Part shown: piece after piece, positions 1 through 11,303 of the stretch | How positions within the stretch are numbered: position 1 is the first letter of the stretch | Layout of the letters: every line of letters starts with the position of its first letter | Assembly: GCF_033568475.1 (NCBI RefSeq) | Contig: NC_133120.1 | Span: 96,986,151-97,050,150 of the forward strand | Length of the DNA stretch: 64,000 nucleotides | Direction of reading: 5' to 3' | DNA from: Henckelia pumila | Lineage: Eukaryota; Streptophyta; Magnoliopsida; Lamiales; Gesneriaceae | Position numbers and translations under genes: made by a program | The notes under the pieces: model-generated | Told to the model about the DNA's origin: nothing | Seen by the model: the letters and a program-made list of their open reading frames with translations, nothing else | Databases searched by the model: none

Positions 1-277
1 GCTAGGTACTTCTAAAAAAAAGAGATGAAATAAAAATAACTGTATTTGGTGAATTATTTTAATATTTCAATAATGTTCTTAATTTGTTTGTTTTTTTAAA
101 AAAATTGTATTTACCTTTTTATTTTATTTTTTTACAAAATTAATCTTTATTTGCAACTTCATTACAAAAATAAATGAAATTTTCTCTTATTATTATTATT
201 ATTACATATCATGGGAAGTCTTCCTACCTTGTCTCCATGTCAACTCCTCTGCTCCATCTCCTGCAGCCTTCACTAGA
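1..277. other. 5' flank of the lectin receptor kinase gene
   Basis: AT-rich sequence with A/T homopolymers and an ATT repeat near 190-204. The last 60 bases before the ATG at 278 are pyrimidine-rich (CT-rich), as in many plant 5' UTRs. I see no convincing TATA box and no other gene. Confidence 0.5.
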
Positions 278-2362
278 ATGAAGAAACCATACAACCAGCG
301 TTTAGTATACTTGCTAACAGTACTATTTCTCATCATCCACTCCACTTCCGCCATTGATTTTCTCTTCAATGGCTTCGGTTCCTCCGACGTTTCCCTTTAC
401 GGCAACGCCACGATCGAATCCCGAGTCCTCACCCTCACAAATGACTCCACTTTCTCCATCGGTCGAGCTCTACACCCGACAAAAATCGTCACCAAGCAGC
501 CGAATACTTCCTCCGTGCTTCCCTTTTCCACGTCTTTCATTTTCGTCATGGCCCCTTACGTGGGAGTGCTCCCGGGACACGGCATAGTTTTCTTGTTCGT
601 TCCGCATACTGGGATTCAAGGTACGAGCTCTTCTCAAAATCTGGGATTGTTTAATTTCAGCAACAACGGGCTTCCGAGTAATCATGTGTTTGGAGTCGAG
701 TTTGATGTGTTTAAGAACCAAGAGTTTCACGATATTAATGATAATCATGTTGGGATTGATGTCAATTCTCTCACATCTGTGAGTGCTTACGAGGCCGGGT
801 ATTGGCCTGATCAGATGGAAGATAACGGAGGTGGTAATTCTGGTTCGTATTCGTTCAAGAAACTGAAGCTTAATAATTGGGAAAATTATCAGGTTTGGAT
901 TGATTATGTTGATGGTATTGTTAATGTTACTATGGCGCCTGTGGGGTTGAGAAGGCCTAAGAAACCTCTGCTGAGTGTTCCTGTAAATCTTTCTGAAGTC
1001 TTTGAGGATCAAATGTTCGTTGGATTCACATCATCCACGGGGGCTTTGGTAGAAAGTCACAAGATTTTGGCTTGGAGTTTCAGCAACGCCAACTTTTCTC
1101 TTAGTGAGGGGTTGATCACCAAAGATTTGCCGTCTTTTGAGCCCCCAAAGACTCCATTACACAAAAGAAAAGGCTTCATTGCTGGAATCAGTTCGGGGCT
1201 ATTGTTTTTCGTCTTCGCGTGTTCATTAGTTACTTTCTTGACGGTGAGAAGGAATAGGAGGATAAGGAAGGAGATGGAAGAAATGGAAGATTGGGAATTC
1301 GAGTATTGGCCACATAGAATTGCTTATCAAGTGATAGATGCGGCTACAAAGAGATTTTCTGATGAAAATATTATTGGAATTGGAGGGAATGGGAACGTTT
1401 ATAAAGGGGTGTTGCCTGGAGGTGCAGAGGTTGCGGTGAAGCGGTTTTCTCTTGAAAACGGCCAAGGGATTAGAGAGTTCCTGGCTGAAATATCAAGTCT
1501 TGGGAGACTGAAACACAGGAATTTAGTGGGATTGAGAGGTTGGTGCAAGAAAGAAAAGGGCAGCCTGGTTTTGGTGTATGATTACATGGAAAATGGGAGT
1601 CTTGATAAAAAATTGTTTGATTGTGGGGAAAGCAAGATGTTGAGTTGTGAAGATAGACTACGGATTCTGAAGCAAGTGGCTTCTGGAATCTTGTATTTAC
1701 ACGAAGGATGGGAGGCCAAAGTGTTGCATCGAGATATCAAGGCGAGCAATGTGCTGCTCGATAAAGAAATGAATGCTAGGCTAGGTGATTTTGGACTAGC
1801 GAGAATGCACGATCACAATAAGATGGCTGGCACTACACGTGTGGTTGGCACAGTTGGGTACTTAGCGCCAGAGGTGATCAAGAGCGGCCGAGTATCGACA
1901 CAAACCGATGTTTTTGGTTATGGAGTACTGATCTTGGAAACCATTTGTGGTAGAAGACCTATTGAAGAAGGCCAGCCACATCTGATAGAGTGGGTGTGGG
2001 AGTTGAGTAGCAGAGGGGCATTGCTCGATGTGATCGATGCGCGATTAAGGAGCAGAGATGGTCTCGATGAGAAGGAAGTGGAACAAATGCTTCATTTAGG
2101 CTTGCTGTGCGCACATCCAGACTCAAATTCAAGGCCAAAAATGAGGCAAGTAGTGAAGATCCTTGAAGGGAAGAACGAGTTCGATGAGGCCGAGGATTGG
2201 GAAATTCCTTTACTTAAGATGATGGAAGCTCAAGATTGGTGCATTTTTCCACGAACCTTTGGTGATGATTTCAATTCACACCCAACATTTGAAGAGATCG
2301 GGCAGGCAATGTCTTCGTCATTGTCAAGTTCTTGGTCCAATACGTACGTACAAGGGAGGTGA
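278..2362 (+). CDS. L-type lectin-domain receptor-like kinase (LecRK, clade VII-like)
   Basis: Single-exon gene for a 694-residue type I plasma-membrane receptor kinase. A signal peptide (about residues 1-25) is followed by a legume-lectin ectodomain (about 26-275) containing the FGVEFDVF strand and an N-D-N-H-V-G-I-D metal/sugar-loop region. One transmembrane helix lies at about 300-323, followed by a basic stop-transfer R-R-N-R-R. The Ser/Thr kinase domain starts near 355 with a glycine loop (GIGGNGNV), ATP-binding Lys388 in VAVKRF, the HRD catalytic Asp486 and the DFG Asp504. All key residues are present, so it should be an active kinase. The 'NQEF..DINDNHVGIDVNSL' lectin segment and the tail after the kinase resemble Arabidopsis LecRK-VII proteins. 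The family senses extracellular ligands in immunity and development; the ligand here is unknown. The ATG at 278 opens directly into the signal peptide and no competing upstream start is in frame. Length is normal for the family. Confidence 0.95.
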   Translation: MKKPYNQRLVYLLTVLFLIIHSTSAIDFLFNGFGSSDVSLYGNATIESRVLTLTNDSTFSIGRALHPTKIVTKQPNTSSVLPFSTSFIFVMAPYVGVLPGHGIVFLFVPHTGIQGTSSSQNLGLFNFSNNGLPSNHVFGVEFDVFKNQEFHDINDNHVGIDVNSLTSVSAYEAGYWPDQMEDNGGGNSGSYSFKKLKLNNWENYQVWIDYVDGIVNVTMAPVGLRRPKKPLLSVPVNLSEVFEDQMFVGFTSSTGALVESHKILAWSFSNANFSLSEGLITKDLPSFEPPKTPLHKRKGFIAGISSGLLFFVFACSLVTFLTVRRNRRIRKEMEEMEDWEFEYWPHRIAYQVIDAATKRFSDENIIGIGGNGNVYKGVLPGGAEVAVKRFSLENGQGIREFLAEISSLGRLKHRNLVGLRGWCKKEKGSLVLVYDYMENGSLDKKLFDCGESKMLSCEDRLRILKQVASGILYLHEGWEAKVLHRDIKASNVLLDKEMNARLGDFGLARMHDHNKMAGTTRVVGTVGYLAPEVIKSGRVSTQTDVFGYGVLILETICGRRPIEEGQPHLIEWVWELSSRGALLDVIDARLRSRDGLDEKEVEQMLHLGLLCAHPDSNSRPKMRQVVKILEGKNEFDEAEDWEIPLLKMMEAQDWCIFPRTFGDDFNSHPTFEEIGQAMSSSLSSSWSNTYVQGR

Positions 2363-2939
2363 ATCTTTCGTTACTTATTTATTGGTATTTCAATTTCCTT
2401 ACTGTTTTTCTTGTTATAAACGGATTTGGAAAAATATTCTTGTGATCCACAGTGTAATTATGACTTCATTGACAATGATTGTGAACTTTAAGTTGTTTAC
2501 AAGGTACTCAAGAATGATTGAGTATGTTTAATCATTTGGTGTAAAGACGATGGAATAATGGATAAACTTATGAGTGGGAAATTTGTTGCAACAACACGAA
2601 TAATCTTAAAAACTAAGTTGCATTCCGATTTTAATGTTTGGTTGAGACAATATTTTCTTACCAGAATGATAATCGGGCCCGAGAGGATGATGAGTAATGC
2701 CATTTGAGAGATATTATTACGATTATACCAGTTTGACTTAGAGGTGGAAGAGTTTTCAGTCGGACGAGCAAGAAGTTAAAGCCACTTATCCCCTCCAACC
2801 TAAACCATAAAACTCTGGCCAAATTCATTTCTCTCTTCATGTTTTTTACGACAACGATTTTGTTAATTTCATTTTTATACATATATGTATAATTCTGGTG
2901 TATTATAATATATAAAACTAAACCACGAAGTGGGATCGA
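2363..2939. other. Intergenic region, LecRK 3' flank
   Basis: Contains the presumed LecRK 3' UTR, with T-rich tracts at 2375-2440, and AT-rich sequence up to the tRNA. I find no further gene. Small ORFs on both strands look random in composition. Confidence 0.5.
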
Positions 2940-2944
2940 GCGGG

Positions 2945-2987
<43 letters not shown>

Positions 2988-3012
2988 GCGTGTTCGATCC
3001 ACGCTCACCGCA
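2940..3012 (+). tRNA. tRNA-Phe (GAA), nuclear
   Basis: 73-nt tRNA starting GCGGGGATAGCTCAGTTGGG. The D arm carries the A box (TAGCTCAGTTGG), the anticodon loop CTGAAGA has GAA at 2973-2975, and the T arm carries the B box GTTCGATCC. The acceptor strand TCACCGC is followed by discriminator A at 3012. Position 5-68 is a G-A mismatch in the acceptor stem, which as far as I recall is normal for plant cytosolic tRNA-Phe. There is no intron. Pol III terminator T-runs follow at 3018-3021 and 3026-3030. Confidence 0.97.
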
Positions 3013-3017
3013 TTTAG

Positions 3018-3030
3018 TTTTGGGCTTTTT
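3018..3030 (+). terminator. Pol III T-run terminators after tRNA-Phe
   Basis: A TTTT run at 3018-3021 and a TTTTT run at 3026-3030 lie 6-14 nt after the tRNA discriminator base, the usual RNA polymerase III stop signal arrangement with a back-up. Confidence 0.7.
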
Positions 3031-3418
3031 CTTGCTTTATTTTTATATGGGCTTTAGTGGTACAGCCCAAAAATTAACTGTACAGGACCTACCCTAAATC
3101 CCAAATGTATTCGTTATTACATTTGCCCCTTTAGATGGTTCAACTGCAACTATTCAAGAGCCTTCTCCTTGATTTATTGAATTAATTTCTCGTCCTTAAT
3201 TATTCACTTTCTGATAATTAAATTTCTATAACCATCAACCATTACCAATGATGGAGATGGTTTTTTCAGTACATATTCTAATCAACAAAGCTAGCAGTAC
3301 CAATGATATTTGTTATTATTCGTGTACCCAAAGTGAACACAAATCGAAATACTCCAAGTCCAAAATTCACGGGGATAAAAAAAAAACCAAAAAAAAATCC
3401 AATAATATTCATGAACAT
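3031..3418. other. Spacer between tRNA-Phe and the DUF506 gene
   Basis: AT-rich with an A-run (3377-3400). It presumably contains the 3' UTR of the minus-strand DUF506 gene that ends at 3419. No gene is visible. Confidence 0.45.
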
Positions 3419-5364
3419 TCACGCAGCTTCAACAGCAGCAGGTCTATACAAATCAGCAAAACTTTCCTTAAGATCCACCGTTAGCAACGATACACTCGGC
3501 CGCGCCACCCTGCCGGTATATCCATATTCCGGCCACAGAGGCTGTGCCACCGCGAACCGCTCGCAAGTTTTAAGCCATTTAGCCTGCATGTACCGATGCT
3601 TTCGCCACGGTGCCATGTGCTGTTTTTTCGCCTTCATGCATCTCTTGGCAGCCGTGCATAAGATCTTTAACAACGCCAGAAGCCTTTCGATTTTTCCCAC
3701 GAAAATTTCGGGGAGGGCTTCGACCAGCTTGTCATATTCCGGGTTTGCTCGGGCCATCTCGAACTCGGCCCGAAAGTTCAGTTCAATGATCACCCTCACT
3801 TCCCCTCCCTTGGATCTTGAAGTGTCAATTACGTCCAAGAATGTGTGTTCCCCTGCATAAAACATTAACTTTTTCACTACAATTCTTTCGTTTTTTTTCT
3901 TAGTGGTGAGAGGGTTATTAGTAATTTTCGTACCTCTCTCAATCTTTTATTTTTTTTCTTCAACCCTCTCTATTATATGAATCTCAAAGTTCAAACTATT
4001 TCAATAAAATCATATCTAACATATATGTATCATATCCTAATAAAATAAATATATATTTTGTACACAAAAATTATTAAATACAAACAAATTTTAATATGTA
4101 CCTTATAAGCATGCGTACTGCCTACCAAGAAACACTAATTATATAGATAATATATATTTGAAGCATGTTAATAAGATCCTAGCACATGGATAATATCCAA
4201 ATCATGTATCCAATGACTCGTATTTTTACATATAGGCGTAATTAATTATATATTGTTGACGTGACAAATCATGGGACATTAGATTTATCATTGGGGTAAT
4301 ACCCATGTGGTAAGTTGAACTCAACCCTTGAAGCAATTGTAATTTACAATATTCCATTCTTATTTTTCATTTATTAACCTTAGTGGGTCCTAGTACCCTC
4401 TAATTCCCGACCAGCTCTCCTTTATATTACCTGCTTTTCATTTCGGACGTTCATTATGCTAACAACTATTTTATCTTTCTTAGTTATCTTAAAAAAAATT
4501 ATGGATACCATTATTCTTTTTAAAATGAAATGTGTCATCGCATTAAAAAAAAATTTAGTCAATGTCTCTCACATAAGCAACACCATGATGAGTGCCTCAC
4601 TGAGTTGTACGTCAGCCAAAAAACACAAATTAATTATGATATTTTGTGTGAAATAATTTAAACTTGAAATAAGGTTTAACGAACTTTTTGCGAAAATTTA
4701 TGGCTCAAATCAGTGAAAACTTTGGAAGATCAACATGTATATATAAAGCTAGCAAGAAACAGTACTAGCTAGCTAGGTAATAAGTTATATATATAATATA
4801 TACCTGAGGGGATATCTGGTGAACTTCTCCATTTGGACTTGCAAATTGCGCTGTTAAAACCACAACTTTGCAGGCGCCGGCAAACAACTTCCATGAGACA
4901 TTTCCGGCAACTCTTCTGCTCCGGCGTCCCGCAGGCGCAAGCGTTTCCGGCCTGCTTCGCTTCCTTAACGATTTTCCTGATTCTTGACTCTAAACTACTC
5001 GTTCTGAATACTGTAGCCTGCAAATTTACTCAACATTTCAGCGCCTTATCAAAGATTTGTGACGCATTAGAACAGATAAAATTAAATTAATTACTTGTAG
5101 AAGCTGGAGTTGCGTCTCCCATGAGTTCTTCTCATCATCAATATCTTTAGCATTTTTTGCATTGATGTTTTCGTTTTCGTTTTCTTGTTCTTGTTCTTCA
5201 TCATCAAAGCTGGTTCCGGTAGATGACTGCAGGCTCTCGGATTCTTCGCTCAAGAACTCAAAAACTGTGTCGGATAAATTGATTCCTGCAGGCTCTCCGG
5301 AGAACTCAACCAGCTCCCCCATTTCGTAACTTAGGATCCGGTGGTTTATTCGAATTCTAGACAT
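3419..5364 (-). CDS. DUF506 (PDDEXK-like) family protein, three exons
   Basis: Exons 5364-5095, 5017-4804 and 3852-3419 (minus strand) join with GT-AG introns (CAA|GTAATT, TTGCAG|GCT; CTCAG|GTATAT, TGCAG|GGG). They give 918 nt, or 305 residues, with phases 0 and 1 that match exactly. The N-terminal 90 residues are acidic and low-complexity (E/D/N-rich near residue 60). Exon 2 carries the family's cysteine-rich block (NACACGTPEQKSCRKC...VVCRRLQSCGFNSAIC). Exon 3 has the conserved GGEVRVIIELNFRAEFEMAR core and a basic W-K-x-H-R-Y-M-Q-A-K-W segment. DUF506 is a plant-specific family in the PDDEXK nuclease-like superfamily with no proven nuclease activity; Arabidopsis members (RXR1/RXR3) repress root-hair growth. 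Substrate and partners here are unknown. The start at 5364 is the only Met before the conserved GELVEF segment that keeps the normal length. The 951-bp second intron is AT-rich. Confidence 0.88.
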
Positions 5365-6503
5365 ACTTCTTAACAGTACTGTAATTTATTTTTGACTTCT
5401 CACTATAAACTTCATTCCCCAACAATTAATGGGATGTTGGCATTAAATACAAGAGCATGGTGCAGGCTCCGCATAATATTCTATATAATATTTCTTTCTT
5501 TTTTTCTATAAAATGTTATATAGTTTATTTTTAAAATATTCAATAAATGTTTAAAGTACTGTTCCATGGAGACGAATATATATAATATATATTACTTTGA
5601 TTTTAGAAAATATATTTGTATTATCATGATATATATGTTGGGATAGTGATGCCACATCATGCATATTTCATTATTTCAATAATATATTTTTTTTAAAAAT
5701 ATAAATGATTTTAAAATATAATATAATGATGAAATAAAGATAGAAATTATTGAACTAAAGTAATGATGGCATTGGAGAATATTATATACAATACATTAAA
5801 CTAAAATAAGTTTAACTAGCCCTTTTTTTTTTTTTTCTCCCCATGAGGATATTTCTTTCGAATTCATATTCTTTCAAGTTTTCACTTGCTATTTCTAAAA
5901 CGGGATTCTACCTAAAGCAATTAGATCATTAAAAAAAAATCTAATATTTATGTCAATTTCCACAAGATGATAAGTTTTGCAAAAGTATATAATGAAAACG
6001 AACTTTTAAATCAATATCGTCATTCAATTAAATATATTCTGTTTTCATCGAAAAAAGATACAAAACTAAGTAGATTGAGAAAAATTAACAAAAATCAACA
6101 AATGTAAACACCTACTTCTTCGACTTGTATTGTATACGATTGATTCCTTCTAAAATTTGGACTACATTTAAAATTCTTATATGTTACAAAAAGTAAATAA
6201 ATTTTCTTGATAAAATATATATTTGAAGCCCATAGCAATTAGCATTGCTCATGGATGGTTCCACGTGGGTACATGTAATTGGGCGTCATATATAGGATTG
6301 GTCTAACGTGTGGGACCAGACAGCATGATCCACCTCGGCCACGCTCAATCATTGAATCTACTCTGAAGCTTATGGATATACTCGAATATTCACATTTTAT
6401 TTTTATATTATATTCTCTTTTATTTTTTATTTTTTTTATTTGGGCATATGTAGACTGTAATAGTAATTTTTTCCCCTACCTCACCATGTGCAAGAAATTT
6501 CAA
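5365..6503. other. AT-rich intergenic region upstream of the DUF506 gene
   Basis: Contains the promoter side of the minus-strand DUF506 gene. TATA-like tracts (tatataat) occur around 5481-5490 but sit about 120 bp from the ATG and are not decisive. There is a T14 run near 5823-5836 and a G-box-like CACGTG at 6263-6268 with no gene nearby. No ORF with recognisable homology. Confidence 0.4.
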
Positions 6504-6513
6504 GTACGGTGAA

Positions 6514-6738
6514 TTTTGTTGCGTGACTTGTTCGAGTTGGTAGAGTAGATAAATTTTTGTCAAATGATCAACGGTTTAATTCCCAGGAGCAACACTTTTT
6601 TGGATGAGGTTGTCGTACAATACTTTTCCAATGTAATTTACTTGACTGGAGTAGTTTGCATGTTATTGCATTAACCTGTGGTTTACCCAGTATACATAGA
6701 ACGATAATATATGCAAGTTTTCATGTCATAAAAAAAAT
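6514..6738 (+). mobile_element. Diverged tRNA-derived SINE (Au-like)
   Basis: The tRNA-related head has a recognisable A box (GAGTTGGTAGAGTAG) and a weak B box (GGTTTAATTCCC). The body carries TAATTTACTTGACTGGAGTAG and CCTGTGGTTTACCCAG, which match the second SINE at 11581, and the tail is A-rich. Imperfect target duplications GTACGGTGAA (6504-6513) and GTACAGTGGA (6739-6748) flank it. More decayed than the 11581 copy. Confidence 0.6.
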
Positions 6739-6748
6739 GTACAGTGGA

Positions 6749-7835
6749 TCCTCTTATTGTATTTTAAACTTCATTTCATTATTTTTGTAAGGAGTGATTC
6801 ACCCTTAAAATATATATAGTCGCATGAAGATATTATAATATTTTAAATTATATAGATAATTTTTTCCACTCTAATTTGTGTACACTATATAAGTTTGTAT
6901 TATATTTATCAATATTTTTTTCTACCAATGTTACAAATATACTTTATTATTTACAACTTGAAAAACGTGCATCCATTTTTTGAATGAATTAGATAGAGTT
7001 AAAACAAAAAGTTTGTTTATAATTTGTTATTTCAATAATTTTTTTTAATCTATGAAAAAATATGATAGGACGAATGACGTCAAATATGATGACTCTAGTA
7101 GCTAGTATATATACATTTATATCTAAATTAACGTGAAATTTTGCTACTTTTGCCTCAATTACACATTTCAAGTTTTCTTTTCTGTTTGTTCAGATAATAT
7201 AATATGTTGTCTTATTTTAGTTTTCACACGAATTAAGAGAAAAATTTATTGGGATAGTAAATTTTATATAAACTTTTTATTTTATTTCTATTTAATGTAT
7301 TAAAAAATGATTGCACAATTTTCAAGGTGTAGTTAATAGGGGTATATTAGTAAAGAAGTGTAAAAAAATAATACTAAATATTGTGTATGACTATATATTT
7401 GAAACAAACAAAAAAGGAAACGTGAACAATATAATGGGACGGAGGGATTATTATATTTAGTAATAATTTTTCCTAATTTTTATTAAAGTAATCTTATTAA
7501 TTACGTCTTGAAAAATGTGCAATCATTTTTGAATAAACTAAACAAAAATAAAATAAAAATTTTGTATATGATTTATGCGATTGACATATTATTTGAGTCA
7601 CTTATGAAAAAACCAAAATATAAATTTTTTTATTTATGTCTCATATGAAAAATAATGTTTTTGGTATAGAGAATGATATTTTTTCATAGATCGGGTTAAA
7701 TAGAAGACCTGTTTCATAAAATTTATATATGAAATCAACAAATCGTATTTAAGAATTTTTACCTAATTTTTATTATTAATACAAACAGAACAAAGTGATA
7801 AAAATCCACAAGTTGGTAACACAAGATGAGACTGG
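6749..7835. other. AT-rich region with a probable Stowaway-type MITE end
   Basis: No gene is visible. TGGGACGGAGGGATTA at 7436-7451 resembles the right terminus of Stowaway MITEs (CTCCCTCCGTCCC in the other orientation). I could not find its left terminus. Two diverged copies of a TTGAAAAAYGTGCA-containing block (around 6957 and 7508) suggest older duplicated repeat sequence. Confidence 0.4.
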
Positions 7836-7843
7836 TCCTCTTT

Positions 7844-8379
7844 TAAAGCCGTCAATTTGGGTTAGGCCCGTTGGATTGACATGACCCGCCACATAATTTA
7901 AATGGATTGGGTTGAAATTTTTTTAACCCAACAAAATGTGGGCCTAGATGGGCCAACCCGCCTAGGCCCGCGACCCGCGCGAGTTGGCCCGCCGCGGGCC
8001 TAGAAAATTAATAATTTATTTTTATTTTTTTATTATATATTTATTTTTTAATAAAAGTTGTGATTTTTTTTGTATTAATGACTTTATATAAAATTTAAAC
8101 ACATGAAATCAATAATTAAAATTTTTATTAATATGTTTATATTAATATTTATTTATGAAATGATATTTATAATTAATTATAATATTATTTATTTATTTTT
8201 ATTTGTCGTGATCCAACCCGCGGGCCGGCCCGCCTAACCAGCAACTTACCTTGGATTGGGTTGGGTTGAGGATTTTTAGCCCGTCAGGATGGTAGGTCGG
8301 CTCGCCATCGACCAGCCAAAATGTGGGTTTTTGATGGGTTAGCCCGCCCCGCCTTGAATTGGCCCGTTTGAGAGCTCTA
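7844..8379. mobile_element. Non-autonomous hAT-type element (MITE-like)
   Basis: 536-bp element with imperfect terminal inverted repeats: TAAAGCCGTCAATTTGGG at the left, and the reverse of the right end reads TAGAGCTCTCAAACGGG. Flanking 8-bp duplications are TCCTCTTT (7836-7843) and TCCTGTTT (8380-8387), one mismatch. The subterminal regions are crowded with GGGCC/GGCCCGCC words around an AT-rich core, typical of plant hAT derivatives. No transposase coding remains. Confidence 0.75.
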
Positions 8380-8387
8380 TCCTGTTT

Positions 8388-9601
8388 GTGCAAAAAAATT
8401 GGATAAGAATTGAATTGATCGGACAAGTCACATGTTACCGAGTTCTATCCAACAACGTGGGCCCACTCCACCTAATGTCATTGTCAAGTCTCTATACTTA
8501 CGCGGCGACCAGCCCGTGGTTGTGTTCCAACCGAATATTTGGTTCCCCAAGTTTGCCACTGAATTTCGAGGTGTGTGGGAATAGGACAATGGGCAATTTG
8601 GTATTTGCGCTGCTCGTCCAATCAATTCTTTGTTTGAGTCATTCAAAGTAGTAGGAGCAAGGAATAAATGACAAGATGTTGGGAAACCAAATTATATTTA
8701 TGTATCATCAGCCAAAATTATATTTATTTTTATTGTCCCCACGCATTATTGATTGTTAAAAATCTATCTATATTCTTGAAAAAACAGCACATATAATATA
8801 ATCTAATCTACTTCATATAAATATACATATATTTCATTTGTGGACGTTTCCTATATTGTACACATTCATAACTTAGATAAGAATGCATGCAGCAGTTTAC
8901 TTTTGAAATATTTTGTGCCATCTGTATTCATACTTACAAAAATAACATGATGTAAATTGCATTCAATAGATAATATATTCAATTGCGAGCAAGTATGTAA
9001 AATAAACACGGATATATGGTGACTCGGATGTTACTATTTTTAGAAATTAATGGAAAACAATTATGTATGTTGATGAATAATGAATTTGAAAATTTGGGTG
9101 TTTATGAAAAAGGTCTTCAAAAACATTATATTGTTTATATAATTAGGCGCATTTTTTAATAATTAAACCTAACATGTAGAGAGTTTGTTAGGATGGTTAG
9201 TTCGAGTATCCTTAAGTAATTCGGCAAAAAGAAGAGAAAATAAATCAGAAAATCAAGCCAAATTTGTTTGAATTATTTTTGCTTCTCAAAGCATCATCCT
9301 TACTCAAGCAAATGTATAGATATATTGAAATATGAAGTTTTCTATGCGAGTGAAGTGTAGGGCATGAACGGCTCTTGTATGTGCTCTTCGATGTCAATAA
9401 GCGAAGATAAGAATAAGATCGATATTGAACACGTAATCATACCTCATCCACATCAATGAATGAATGCTGATTTCAATTTTGATCCGTTTTCAACCCGGAC
9501 CGGACTCAATTCCGTAATGGGTCGGGTCAGAATATTCTAGACGTAAAACCAATCAGCTTAAGTTTTAGCCTATTACCATTGTTTATATATATAAATTATA
9601 A
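8388..9601. other. Intergenic region without a recognised gene
   Basis: Positions 8430-8650 are more GC-balanced than their surroundings and open on both strands for 70-87 codons, but the translations show no domain I recognise. The remainder is AT-rich. Confidence 0.4.
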
Positions 9602-9906
9602 TCTTTTATTATTAATAATAATTAAGTTTGAGCACCTTAAAGAAACTGTTTGTTGGTGTCTTGGTCTATTTTTCAAATGCCCAAAAATACCCTTTATACC
9701 CACATTTTTTTCAACTACTTTCTCCCATCAAAATTCCTACAAAATTTTGACTATCTCAAAATCCATGACTATACTAATTTTTATGCCATTTCAAATTTTT
9801 CACCTCCCACATCTTCCACTTTTGAGGAAAAAAAACACATCTTCGACTTTTAAGAAAAAAAATATGTTTGTTTGTTACACACGCAATGCGTATGCCCTAC
9901 TGCTAG
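9602..9906 (+). mobile_element. Small non-autonomous Helitron
   Basis: A 305-bp element in a host A/T dinucleotide (A9601, T9907). It begins TCTTTTATTATTAAT with AAGTTTGAG further in, and ends with a short hairpin (ACGC-AAT-GCGT) about 15 nt before a terminal CTAG. This matches the 5' TC ... hairpin ... CTRR organisation of Helitrons and the sibling at 11304. No coding capacity. Confidence 0.6.
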
Positions 9907-10403
9907 TATATATAATATATGTATGTATGTATGTTAAAGCGTAATTCTAGAAAATATATACACGTTGAAAAGAATTTCTTAAAGTATATCAAATAATTAT
10001 TTTGCCATTCTAGTGCTTAAAATTTAAATAAACAGAAACATAAATTAATATTACTTACAAAAATCCGTTTGGGCCAGGTTGTTAACCGAATCCATTCGGC
10101 CATTCGGGCTCAGAGGTCTGATTTGATTGGGCCGCATTTCAACTGAACCGACAAATTACTCGCAAAATACAACATATATACAAGTAGAATTATGCTTGGA
10201 CACTTCTTCGTTTTTTGTTCCACTAGTATCTCATACGTGCGATGCACGGATTGTATTGTATATATAACGATTAAAAATTGATAAATATGACAATTGAGTT
10301 TGTAATTAAATAGTAGATACAAAATCAACACTAAAGTAAATTTTAAAAAAAAGTTTAAAAAAGTATTATTACATATTTTGAAAAACTTTCTTAAATACAA
10401 TAT

Positions 10404-10523
10404 TTATAGTTGGGTTTCTTTCATTGTAAATTTGTAATAATAATCACATATTAAAATTTTAAGACCCTTGAGATTTGTAACTCTGGATACAACGACATAC
10501 ATTTGACCATTATTGAAAACATG
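10404..10523 (-). pseudogene. Helitron helicase C-terminal fragment
   Basis: About 39 codons reading HVFNNGQMYVVVSRVTNLKG then LKILICDYYY, matching the conserved motif near the end of PIF1-like Helitron helicases (…HGQLYVAVSRV…GLKIL…). The upstream helicase and Rep domains are missing, so this is a remnant with no activity expected. Confidence 0.7.
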
Positions 10524-10662
10524 TTTCATAAAAAAAGCCACATATGTGATAATGATTATCTTTGACTTTTGTTAATTGTCATTGTTTATTAAACAATTAA
10601 GAAAAATTATCTTCGTTGGAACTTGAAAGGAACTCTTGGATCAGATTTTGATTAATAGATTA

Positions 10663-11090
10663 TCACATTTGAGTTGGAATGCTGAAAATTTCACACGCAT
10701 TTGCTTTATTGAAAAAATTGATTTTGTATTTGTTTGACGTGGTCTTGTATTTCAATCTATTTTGTGAAAAAACCATGTTTTTAACAACATAAAGATGACC
10801 TTCTTTGAGAATTGACTTCAATTTCTCAAGGATGTCATATTTTATGGTTGCATATATGCGTGCTCCCTGTAAAATTGAGAAGAACGTATATTATACCAAC
10901 ATTTTTTAGATACATGGATATCCAAAAAAAAAATTAAGTATAACTAAACTTCTTGAAATATGCATTTCATGATGAGATCTCTCTTGCTATCATATGGAGG
11001 TAGATCGTAACAACGGACAAGTCGTAGTTTTAGGACGGAGTAAAAGTTCTGCGGCTCGAGTTCACGGATAACTTTAAACAATGGAGCCAT
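10663..11090 (-). pseudogene. RPA1-like OB-fold gene fragment carried by the Helitron
   Basis: Two exons on the minus strand, 11090-10950 and 10866-10663, with GT-AG borders (CAAGAA|GTTTAG, TTACAG|GGAGCA) in matching phase, give 114 residues and a TGA. Exon 1 begins MAPLFKVIRELEPQNFYSVL and exon 2 reads GARIYATIKYDILEKLKSIL, the N-terminal OB-fold pattern of plant Helitron RPA-70-like proteins (single-strand DNA binding). A full protein would be several hundred residues, so this copy is truncated, though its splice sites and frame are intact. It could be a captured host RPA1 fragment instead. Confidence 0.65.
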
Positions 11091-11303
11091 TTGGTTTTCA
11101 GAATAAAATCGGCGGGTTTTTTTTTAAATATTACATCATAGTTTTGCACGTGAAAAATATTTATACCATCATTGTGTTCAAATGCATATTTGAAATTTTT
11201 TGGTATATATGTTGATATTTAAAAATTTTAATTGTTTGCTGAAATTAAGGGTGGTTTATTTGAATTCTAGTTTGAATTTTAAACATTCGGTTATATTTTG
11301 TAA

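Larger units (their letters stand above)
10223..11090 (-). mobile_element. Decayed Helitron with helicase and RPA-like fragments (minimum extent)
   Basis: Read on the minus strand, the 3' terminus is CTAG at 10226-10223 followed by host T, preceded by a hairpin (CCGTGCATCGCACG, about 10239-10252). Inside lie fragments of two typical plant Helitron proteins, listed separately. The 5' terminus to the right is not identified, so the stated right edge is only the last recognised coding base. Confidence 0.6.

Noticed and set aside
470..1012. 180-codon open frame antisense to the lectin domain
   Set aside because: Mirror of a strongly coding plus-strand gene; no domain of its own.
2658..3008. 116-codon minus ORF overlapping tRNA-Phe
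   Set aside because: Its N-terminal part is the reverse complement of the tRNA.
8388..8651. Possible exon in a GC-balanced patch
   Set aside because: Open on both strands with no domain, splice context or neighbour support.
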